In this document: one piece after another, positions 36,201 to 48,200 of the stretch
Position numbering within the stretch: the stretch's first letter is position 1
Layout: the number at the start of each line of letters is the position of its first letter
Assembly (NCBI GenBank): GCA_002633005.1
Contig: NMRA01000013.1
Coordinates: 508,347 to 572,346, forward strand
Direction of reading: 5' to 3'
Length of the DNA: 64,000 bases
DNA from: Phoronis australis
Lineage: Eukaryota; Phoronida; Phoronidae
Notes under the pieces: generated by a model
What the model was told of the DNA's origin: nothing
The model's input: only the letters and a program-made list of their open reading frames with translations
The model's database searches: none
Made by a program: the position numbers and the translations under genes

Positions 36201-39200
36201 GTCCAGCTTACATTTTTTCATCTTCTATCTAATGACATTTTCAACCATCCACCTCTTACTTTCCTCTACAGCAGAGCGCATACGACAAACCCCTATAGCC
36301 AATGATTCCCCAATAAATCAATGTGAACAATTTCTAATGAATGCTGTAGGAGTCTCCCTACACTTATGTTGTTGCAACACAAAATCTCAATCTTGCAAAT
36401 ACATCCAACTTACTGGTTGTGCAGTTGTCGCCAGCAAACCCGAGAGCACAGCCCTCACATGTGTCACCACCAAATGTACCAGTACACATGCAGGTGCCCG
36501 ACCCATACATTCCAGAGTTGCACACTCCCCGCCCATTGCAGGGATTGTCCTCTCCACCGGGACAGGGCTCACACAGAGAGCCGTAGTAGCCGTCGCAACA
36601 GAGAGGGCGCTGCAACGATGGAAAGAATGAACATGAAGGATTGGGAGCGTAAAGTCTCACCAACTTCAGACACAAAAAAAATACCAAAAATGCACACAAC
36701 CATAGATCATACAGAAAATCATGGTGTTTCTTATATTTCATGGGAAAATGAAGTAAACTTCAGTTATTGGCCATATTGAGTTTGAAATTGCTCAGTTCTT
36801 ACGATGAAGTAAAGTACATCAGTTTAAACAAGGCCACTGATTCTAGATGGCACAAATTAGGTTGTTCCATCCAAAAGTGGGAAGGCACGTCTGTCATCTC
36901 TAGAAATTTCATGAAAATTTGTCAAGTAGCTTTAAAGACACAGAGACAAACACAAAAATAAACTGCCACTAGGGGTCAAACCAGTAGTCGGATCCATCCA
37001 AAAATTCACCCAATGCCGTTCCATCCATGAAAGGAACACATCTGCAAAATTCCATCTATCCACGGTTTATGGCCACACGCATGCACGCACACACACACGC
37101 ACAAACACACATAGCTAAACTGAACAAGCCATTAAACGTATATACCTGATAAAAATTTGGCAACATAAAATTCTAATAGCATTTGAACCTTAAGATTTTT
37201 TCACCGTAATGATAAACAAGCATGACTCACCACTAGCTCCTTGTGGCAAACAATATGGCAGCCCAAATAGGTCATGGCAACACCAGACTTTATCTTTCTA
37301 TAGTGACACGGGCGCCTGACGATTGGCTGAAGAGGTGTGAAGCTGAATGGGCAAGGGATGGAACTGGACTTACATGAGACACAGTAGCTCTGCAACATCC
37401 AAAACGAGTCCACGTGGAGAATTTCTCACTTACACTGGTGACCACTCTGGTTCCCTAAGCCCCAGACAACTTTTATGATGGCTATTCAGCACCCCCTTTG
37501 TATTGATGTAGATCTGAGCTAATGAAGTGGAAGGTAATAGCTAGCACTACTTTCTTAGCAATGGTGGTTGTTATTACACCCAAATTGGTTTTCTGTGGCA
37601 TTGGCACAGAGTTAAAACCTGCAATGTGGAGAGTAGTTTTAACTTGGTACATTTTAAATATTACAAAAGACTAAACAGTTAATTTGCGTTGATCTTGACA
37701 AAGGACCACTTCGATCCCAACGGAACGTTGGTTTTAAATATGTTTCATACCTGTTTTCATTACTTTATTTTTAATACTCCTGTCCATTTGTTTTTTTTTT
37801 TCTTGCCGGTTAGGGTTGCTATCTTCTTATTTTGTTTTTAAACGAAGTATCGAAACAACTTAGAAGTCAGTGAATTGTGAACCCATCCCTGACTTTCCCA
37901 GTATACAGCTTCACAAAACATGTCACAGCAAACAAAACTATACACGTCATTAGTTCAAGTTCAATCTTTATTAGAACTCAAATCATGAAGTATATACAAA
38001 AGCGCAAATATGGTGATAGCCAAACTGAAGATTTGGAACCTCTGGACGAATTTTGGTTACAGTAACTATATAGCTTTTCCTGTCATAAAAAATGAAATCA
38101 CAGCTCTTGCCCACCAACCAACCTCATCCACTGTTTGCACTCTCTCGTTGACTACAAAGCTATCCATCTCCTTGTCTTTACACTACAACTACAAGCTAAC
38201 TAACAAAATCGGCGCATTTCCGCGAATATCAGATGTCCGGTTAGTGTATTACTCCTCAAGTAAAGTAGTTCGGCATGCCATGAACCGTAAGCGATGTTTT
38301 AAAAGTTGTTGACATCTAATTTAGTCATTGTGTGTTGTTTATAGATGTTTCAATGTAGCTTAGTTGTATACTAAAAGAATAATCCACATGGTATTGTTAA
38401 CTCTGACCAATGTTTGTAAATCCACGGAGTATATCAATACGCACAGTCGTTTATCTTCAATTGTTCCCAATTTTCGTAGTTTTTAGCTTAATAGTTCATC
38501 GATTTTTAAAAATCGAAAACCCAACTTGGTTGTTTTTTCCACCTGAATACCGCTGTGGTATTTGTTTTTAACGAAAACCATTTCTTAATGCATTTTGAAA
38601 ATTTGCCAGTATGTACAGGCAGAGATGTTTACAACAGTTTATGGTCGGGTAATTAGACTTAATTGGGTCTTGCTCGCACTGGACAATGCGGTCATCGCAA
38701 CTGAGTCCGACTCTGGAGCCGCACTCTCTTTCATCCCGGTAAAAGCCGCTCAGAAGGACGAGCAGTGAAAAGTCACGCATAACTTTAGAAATGCGTGACT
38801 TTCGCGTAAGCGCATTATTCACGGCATGATTTTCCTTACACGCTACATATTACAACTTCCTCCGATTCAATGCAGCCCCAAATGTGACTCAGCGATCAAC
38901 TTTGAACAGTAGGGCCATGGGCTCAATACCTGTCCGAGCGCTGCAGTAAGTTGTGCCCTTCAGCAAGGCACATCACTGGCATTGCTCCGGTCCACTTAGC
39001 TGTATGAGCGAGTACTGGTCATGCAAGGGAAGTAAATCAAGTTGGGATTTCGCACTTAAAACTTCACTTTAACTTAGAGTATTTGGCTGGCTATATTCTA
39101 GGCAAGTGCCAAGTGAACATTTTTATTGCACTACAGAACATGTTAACAGAAGGAGATGGTCTCGGGGAGGCCGAGCACTTAACAATGCAACTTGAGCTTT

Positions 39201-42200
39201 CTGCGTTTAAAAGCACACCATAGTGTTTTGAAAATCAATTTGGTGAAATAAATCACGTGTGGGTGCCAGTCTGCATAGAGGGGGTTTAACTGAAATCAAA
39301 AAACTCTAAAGTCATGCACTGGCTCACTATGTGAAGCTGGTAGATTACATGTAATTTATGTGTGGTATACTTACATATAACCTTCTGCTGAACATGGCAT
39401 CACAGCGATTCAACTTTGGTTTCAAGATAGCTGAAAGTATGTGGACGACACCTTTTTCCACCATGAATTCTGAGCTTGAGATACTAACATTGTTGACAAG
39501 CAACTGCAGAACAGAAAGATGAAACAGCGATAGCAAACGTCCAAGTACTATATACAACTCTTAAGGGTTAGGAAAACACAAATAAAGCAACTTTTGCTCA
39601 ATACAATCTGAAATTCTGGCAAACAAGCGGGGCAGAGATGAACACGAAAAGTTGTAAGATTTATTAAACCATATAATACAACTGAGTCCGACTATGGCGC
39701 TGTGCTCTCTTTGATCCTCTGGTAAAAGCCACAGTGAAAAGTCACACATATCTTTATAAAAGCGTGACTTTCATGTAAGCGCATTATTCACAGCATATGG
39801 TCTTCAATAGCCACTCTGTGATATAGGAACGACCTCTTATGGCTAGATGGTAGTACTACAAATTTCCCTTTCAAGTGAGATTATGCGCACATGACCAGGC
39901 TCTCCACACCCAGGCCAACGTGAAACCACAGACTTGGGTTAAATAATCACCCCATGGTACGTCATGCCAGTCTGAAGGTTGACATAGTTCCCCTGGGGAC
40001 AGGCAGCATGATGCCCCTGGCCAAACAGTTTACCTGGCGAGGTCCCACCTTCTTCAGTACCACCTGGAACCCATTCCCCAGCAGTGTGGATACCATGCGG
40101 TCAGTCGCAATGACACCACTGGTCACTTCCTCAGGTAACACATAGTAAGACAGGTAGCGGGTTGTCTGAAAGGCCAACAGATGGTCTCAGAAACAAATTG
40201 GGTTAACAATTCAAGCATCCAAAGTCGCCACAGGAACATTATTTAAGACATGAATAATTATAGTATGGGACCTAGCATAATGTGGAATAGTCGTGAGGAC
40301 TGGACTGGGACCTCAGGAGTCTCACGCTCCACCGGCTTAACTACTCTAATTTGAAAAGGCTTTGTCCAGTCACCTGTTGTGGGTCATAAATGGAGATAAT
40401 GCAAGTCATATTTCTTCAGGCAGCTCTTATCACCAAATCATTGGCTTCAAGGGCAATAAAGTGTAATCGGCCGAATAGATCTTTGATCCCAGACTGTTCG
40501 GAGTTGCCTCATTGACGTCTCCAAACAGTCTCTCACGAGGACTTAACGTTATGGCTCTCAGTCACTTATGTTTTATTTTTATCATTCAAATTAGGATGCT
40601 TTTGAGACAGTGGTTCAACAATTTGATCTCCACTTACCACATTCCTATGACTCTCTCTCCAGGCGTTATTTGATGGTGCCAGCAGGGTGAACGCACCCAG
40701 TCTATTGATACTGTTCAGCAATCCAGTCAACTAAGAAAGACACAACAACCATTAGCAAGGATTAGCATCGCCTCAGTAGTGCATTCTGCGAAACATTCAC
40801 GCCAGTGACACCTGAAAATCATTCGCAACATCACAACTCTCACGTTAAGGATGTATAGGACCCTGTAAAACGACACTTTTGGCTAACTTCGGAACACCAT
40901 ACACCAGAAGCAGCCGATCGGATGTATATGAAACTTTCAGATATTATGCTTTATGAACTAATAAAGCTGTTTTCCGAAATGCTGAAAGGAATACTTGTTT
41001 TTGAATAAATGTTCCACTTATGCGGAATGGGCTATCAAATAAAAATGTTAGATTTGTGAAAACACTTGACAAAAAGTTGCATTAAATGAAAACAAAATGA
41101 TAAAATTTAGAAAACTATAACAACTTTTTTGAGATTTCATCTTGAGGATTGTAGTATCAAACAAAATGTGGTCATGTTTGTGATACTGTTGTTTTGCTAT
41201 CAAAGTGCCTTTTTGTTTATCATGTTAAAGACATGGTCATGTGACCCAATTAGTGGCACAGAGTGAAAAGTAAAAAATCAAGTTCTGCAAGCTGTCTACA
41301 CATTTACTCACTGACAGATGAAATCCATAGTTTTGTGCTCTAGCAACCTTGTGAAATTACTTAGTGAAAATCCATAGTTTTGTTGATATTTTCTCAACAA
41401 TCCGACCAATGTTAATAATTAGGTAGTGCATAGCCTTTTATGGCCTTAAAAGACCTGAGAGAGAGGTATAATCACACCCCAAAACACTATAGCGCCCCCA
41501 TTATGCAGTTGTGGAAGGCCTAACTCCCTCCCATGATTGCTTCCCTCTTGACAACGTATTGCCTTCGCTAAAAAATTCAGACCAAATTGATAAACAGAGA
41601 ATTAAAGTAAACAGGTCTTCCCCAGCACCACCACACTGTGTTCAAGACGACTCCAAAATTGACCAATTCTATGGCGCACTGTTAGCAAACTTTCGCATTC
41701 GGCATGACATGATTGGACACTTTTCAAGTCACGACTTAGACAGTTTGATGGTCTCAGGCCAAGGAAAATTTTATTACTTGGAACCTAGAGCAATACACAA
41801 GCTCACCTGTAGATAACCGTAAAACATGCTCAGCTCAGGTGTCTCACGGAGAAGTTCTTCCACTGTGGGAACATTTGGCAAAATGTCTGAGACTGGTTGC
41901 AACACCTGAAAGACGTAAACTAACTACTTTGCATGGGTATCTGGCTGGAAAGACAGCTGGAATGTTTAAGTTCAAATTGCCAGCTGAAAACTGACAAATG
42001 GCCAAAAAGCATAATAGCTGCCGGTTCTGAGCTGTATTACATAAAGACTGGATGAAAGTGGCTTTTTGTGCTTGGAGGTTCATAATTTGAAGGTAGTGAG
42101 TAACATACACATGCTATGAACATTCCCACTAAATAAAATTGGTTCTAACCCCGGTGTTTAAGGTAAACGGTGGGGTATGGAAAATTGAACTAGACCGTAT

Positions 42201-45200
42201 TTATCCACCTTGGCTGAGACGCGCTCGGCTCATGCTCAAAGGGATGCCGCCAGGCTGCTCTATTCATCGAGTCACGAGCGAGGATAATTGACTTCGCTCA
42301 TGCGGATATGATCAGCTGATTACAGTCTAGCCTAACAACTGTACTTTTTATGGAGATAATTTTACGTAGTTTTTACTGTAATATTTGAAAAGAGGAGCGA
42401 AAACAAATATGAGTAAAACTTTGAATTTTTCAAATCGGCCCAGGATAAGAGATTTTGCAACACAGCAACACTCACGATTACTTTCATTCGGCGCGCACTA
42501 ATACAAAAATATAGGACCCAAGTTATTTAGATTTTGGAACACATGCATTGCAATATTCAAAATACTTNNNNNNNNNNNNNNNNNNNNNNNNNNNNNNNNN
42601 NNNNNNNNNNNNNNNNNNNNNNNNNNNNNNNNNNNNNNNNNNNNNNNNNNNNNNNNNNNNNNNNNNNNNNNNNNNNNNNNNNNNNNNNNNNNNNNNNNNN
42701 NNNNNNNNNNNNNNNNNNNNNNNNNNNNNNNNNNNNNNNNNNNNNNNNNNNNNNNNNNNNNNNNNNNNNNNNNNNNNNNNNNNNNNNNNNNNNNNNNNNN
42801 NNNNNNNNNNNNNNNNNNNNNNNAAAAAAAAATAAGTCAAGCAGTCAAGCAGAGCGTGTTTTAATATTTACGGCTTAGCACTTGCTGGCCTCATCTGCTA
42901 AAAACGTTCGAGAATTTTTTCGGTAAGACCGACATGTCACTCATTGAGTCGCCGGGTGAGTGGATGCGTGACCGTAGTGTAACAGCTATTTCCCGGAAGA
43001 TTTGGGGTGTAAGGGTGCGAAGTGGGTCATTTTGACCTTAAAACACCAATTATGATTAGTTAAATAATTTCTCTTAAAAATAATGCAGAAGCTTTTTACG
43101 GTATTGGAAACTTTCGGAAATTAGTGCCAATATTTATTTGCCGATGCTATGTTACCCGATTAATCTTCGATGACAGTCGGTACATTATGCAGCACGCGCT
43201 TCTTGGTCGCGTGCTAACACTGGTCGAGTTTTTTTTTATTAGTCTTCGATTCACGGTTTTCACATGCACAAAGAAGTTTGAGGCAGGAGAAGATCTGTAC
43301 TGGAAAGAAACAATGCAATCCCGCTCTTTGACAAGTACGCTGTGTCTGTTTTCAAAGTCCAGACCCGCGTAGTGGGGCACATCCCTCGCAAGAGCAGCAA
43401 AACTTCTGCGTTCTTTTTGAATCGCGGCGTAAGTTTGAAGTGTATACGGACATAACGGTAAGGCTCGTGGTCCGTTACAAATTCAGGCTGTCGGATCTTT
43501 CAATTGATAAATTGGAGACATTAGAACTGTAGGTAAGGGCATTTTTCGCATGTAGTTCATGGGCTGGGCGCTTACTTTAGCAAAGTCTGAAAACGCGTTC
43601 GGGCACTTGTTGAGCCATGGGCGCTAATTAGGGCGAATAGCGGCAGAATTACATACAGCAGCGTAGTTTAATGCACACAAATTACACGTCGTGCAAACCA
43701 GTTGGTCATCCCGTTTACCATCAACAATCCCAGTAGCCTTTGCGCACCCTAATTTCCGGACATGCGCAATCGTTAAATCGATTCGGTTGCAACTCCGCTA
43801 TTAATAAACTGGTACTGCATGAGGATACATCTGATTGGTCAGATCTCGCATTCTCGACTATTTCTGTCACTTTACGCTATTTTCTGTACTGACCTTTGCC
43901 AATCTGGTGCTTCAAAACTTTGATAATTTTAAAGATATTTTTCATTTCATCCGGTTTTTTGAAAAGAGAAAAAATCTCAGTCAGTAATATTTGAAAACCT
44001 GTATATAGTAGTTTTTTAGGCCCTGAAAATATGTTGGGTACTAATAAATCCATAAAAAAGCAGCCATGATATAGACAAAAACAAAATAAAACAAAATGTA
44101 TCGATGACAAGATTTGATGTTTTTGCAGGAAAATGTGAAATCTAAATCAAATAACTAAATTCTTTACTACCAGGATTTTCGGTGGACAAGCCCATGGGAC
44201 TGTATTAGGAAAATGAAAAATTTCAGGCGCTTTAGAGACACCAAAGAAACACCCGGGCGTTAATGTGCAAAGTCATAGTTTTGGATGCATACATGTCAGC
44301 ACGAAGCACGATTTGTAAGTGATAGTGGTTCTGGTTTTGCCAACACTTTGTTCATTTATATAAATAATGATAAATGCTACTCAAAATTGAATTTGTGACT
44401 AAAAGTTGAAGCTGAGTGGGCTTTTAAAAGGATATTTTCTGAATAAATGCCACACCATCTGGACACTTGACACCAGAAGTTGTAACACAAAAAAAACACC
44501 CATGGGCATTTATTCGGCATGATTTTCTGAATAAACGCCCATGGGCACGTCATCGGGTGGGCTTATCTGCGGAAAATCCCGGTATGGCACAGATCACTTC
44601 ATCATACACACGTCATCATCCTGAAATGTCACAGTCATGTTAAGGTCTGGGGTGAGTGTTCGCCAAGTTGCAGTCGTGTTATCCACAGTGGGTCCAGTTA
44701 GTTTTTTGTCCCATGGCCAAGGGGCAGAGTGGTAACTGAAACAAATGAAAGAAACAACCATATTTATCCAAACATTCTATGGTTGCTTCTCCACGTACTG
44801 AAGTCAGCTTTCCGCTCTAAGTATTTAGTGTTTATGATAATTGTCATCCCATGGGGATATTTTTAAAAAATGCAGTATTTACATTTTGCATATAATTGTA
44901 AATTATAATTTCTTTCAACGCATTCTTTATGTGTCAAATATTCAAGTCGCTTTGAATGGTTTCAGTTGCCTGAGAATTTTTTACCTGGTGGCTATTTTCA
45001 AGGCTTTTGATTTCAAATGCTTTTAGTCATTTTGAAAATAAATTTCTCTTTAGTTTGAGGGTTCCCCCATTTGCTCTGTGCATTTGTTGTTACAGTATGA
45101 CTAATGTAAAAGGAAGGAGTGTCCCAGATTTTTACATTTCTTCAAACAACGAAGAGATATACAATTAAAAATGAAAATCTGGGACGTTGTTTTAAAAAGG

Positions 45201-48200
45201 GACTTCAACAACTGACATCCTTGATGTTTCAGGGTAAATAAAAGAAGTGTGGGACACGAATAATTACATACTAACAATAAGGTGAATTCGCCTGAGGTTT
45301 AGTTTTCTAGAAATTAGAACAGTTGCAATTAGCAATGATTATGCAGCACCACAAGACGTGATTAGATCTTTCAGTCATGGACGATTCAGAGACTATTTTG
45401 TTACAGGTAGAAAATGGACGGCTAAAAAGTTATTGGATGAAAAGTGAATGGCTTCATGAACGTTGACCCACTTAATTTAGTTGTATTAAAGTGGTAAAGC
45501 CACCGGCTTTGATTTCAGTGAATGGCTGGCAGACAACGGCGAGAATTTTCAGTTTGTAATAAAATCACTAAAACAATGGATTTCATAGTTTTATAGACCT
45601 GATCAAAACTAAGCAATTTCAAGAAGTCCATCCCATTCAAAAATCATCCTAAAAATGTTTTGTTTTTGTCGTAAAACCTGATTATGTCCCTCTAACAATA
45701 ACTAACCAGAAGAAATTCATGAGGTTGCCTTCGTTCGTCCAATATCCATCTTCAGCCCACTTAGTAAAGTTGTCTAAAACTGCATCAAGCGGTACAAACA
45801 CAAGGAATGATTCCGTCACGTCCCATAAGTTACCTGGCTGTGACAAGGTCTGGAGAATATAATAATTGCTTTGTATTACCAATAAGATCGCTCTGATAAG
45901 GCATAGAGTACACAATCCAAATCATGCCATTGTAATGCATATTATTTCTACCAGTTGTAGATAACCGATCTTTGCAGTTCAAGCAATGAGAAAGCAGGGC
46001 TTCGAATGATCAGTGACAAAAAAGAGGAAAAATTTCCAGGAAATGAGTCATTCCACAAACAAACTGGCTTTTGTGTGAAATATTTTTGTGATGTAAAATT
46101 TCACTGAAATAAACATTTTTGCATGAATTAAGTAAAAACAATGATAGAGATGGAAAAAGGGGAAACTGGAAATAAAATAATAGGAAATCAAAATCAAAAA
46201 AGAGGGAATACTTCCAAAAGAGGACAATTCCAAGCCATGGAAAGTGTTTCAATTGATTTTCAATGATTGGTTTGGCTTTTTTATAGTCCACAGTGTCTAA
46301 AATGGGCAGGAAAGAATGTTGCCAGAGAATGGAAAGGGATTGTCACGGATATCTATCTCTGTTCCCTTATCTCCAAACAAAAGAAGCCCACCCGGAAAAA
46401 AGTCCATGCAACGTGGCAAGTGGCAATAGTAATTTCATGAGGTATTCATAGTTGCCTGTTAGGAAAAGTGATTTAGGTGTAATGATGCAGATTTAGTCAA
46501 AGCTTCCAGCGACTCAAATAACTAAGTCATTAAACTGCCTGATAAAACAAGTTCTGCAAGGAAATTTGGTTTCAAGACAAGGTTAAGGGAAGGATTCGAT
46601 TTGAAAGAAATTGGCATGGGTGTTGTTTAATATATAAAGCAGCATGTCCTCAGTGAAAAAGCAAATTCAAAAGCAAAAATTCTACAGGGGAGTTAGTTTG
46701 GTCCGATCATTTATTTAGAGTTTAACGCGTTTAGATTGTTTGTGCTTCCCTGTGGCAAAATAAATTCAAAAACACCCAAACAAACTATTAAGTGCTCTAA
46801 AATGAACAAATTTGTTTGTTTTGATTGCTATTAGCATCTTCAAAAATAACTGTTACATAAAAAGAATCAATTAGGTGTGAAAACATTTATCAAGCTCGAC
46901 AATTACCTTCAAGAACCTAGAAAAAAACGAGCACAAACCTGCAACATCCTGTTAAACACCGTCCCATTGGTCAACTTGCCTATCTCGTCAGCAAGAGTCC
47001 CGAAGCAGCGGTCAAATCCATCGCCCCCAAGTCCTGGCAAACAGGTGCAGTTGTTGATACCAGGGCCCAGCACCATGCACACAGCCTAAGTGGATTGATC
47101 AAGGGAATTAAAGAGAGATTCTGAAGTACGTTTAAGGTTATGTTGAACCTCATCCACAAGTCAGTGTGTTTTCAGCTGAATAACCATAAAAATACAGACT
47201 CATTTCTCTAAGCCACTAAAAGTATACATTTACTGAACATAAATTTGAAGAATTTGATTTTTAACTTTTAACAATCTGACTTTAAATGGGTCACATGCTC
47301 TTCTCTCTTCAGTAAAATTTAGGGTAACACAACGTCTGAGCCCATAATTCTTCACACGTTCTAGTCCAAAAGAAGTACCAGATACTTAGTTCTGGTTGCA
47401 TGGACTAAAATTTCACTGAATTTTAACACTGTACAGTTTATTTTTAAAGCCACTGTTTAGAAAGGTGCAACCCCAAGCAAACAGGTGGTATTGACGTTCT
47501 CCAACTTACCTCACAGTATGGCGGAGAAGCGAAATTCCGTTTCCGGCCCAAAGTTTCTCAACAAAAATAATGCTGAGGATGTTCATGACTCACACAGCCT
47601 GTCGTGTAACTAACTTAAAGCAACTCTCCACTTATTTTGAACAAAAATAATTGCCTTAAGTTTGTTTTCCATGTTTCAAATGCCAGTTACTTTGCTACAA
47701 ACGATGAAAACTTTACGAAACGTCATTTTGCGGCATTTACACATACAAACTCTGCCAGTTGTAGACTAAATTTTTCTTAAATGTTATTTCTGTCGAGAAA
47801 TTTGACAAAATAGAATTTCACTTGTCAGCTGTACTGTGAGCTAAATTAGTGAAGAGCTACCAAAAGTCATCTTAACATTTTAATAAGTGACCAGAATAAA
47901 AATGGAAAACCACAATTTTGGCACTAATGTTATTTTTGTGTGAAATAGAAGACAGTGATTAATGCATCAATCAATCCTAAATACACAAAACCCACGAATG
48001 ATATACTAATATTTACCTGCTCATGACAGTTGCCACGGTTAATTGCACAACTGTTGGTAGGCAGACAATGGAAACCATTGCCAAAGAAACCGTCATCACA
48101 CTCGCAGAAGTGCTACGGAAAGATGAATACAGGTAAAATTTCCAGTTCAATTCAACAACGGCCAAGATGAGCAAAAGAAAAGGCAAGAATTAGCATTTCC

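Noticed and set aside
36067-36779. Plus-strand ORFs of 187 and 137 codons
   Set aside because: Antisense to the laminin-type EGF exon at 36414-36609. The open frames follow from the cysteine-rich coding sequence on the minus strand.
42523-42878. Frames spanning the N tract
   Set aside because: Open only because unknown bases contain no stops.
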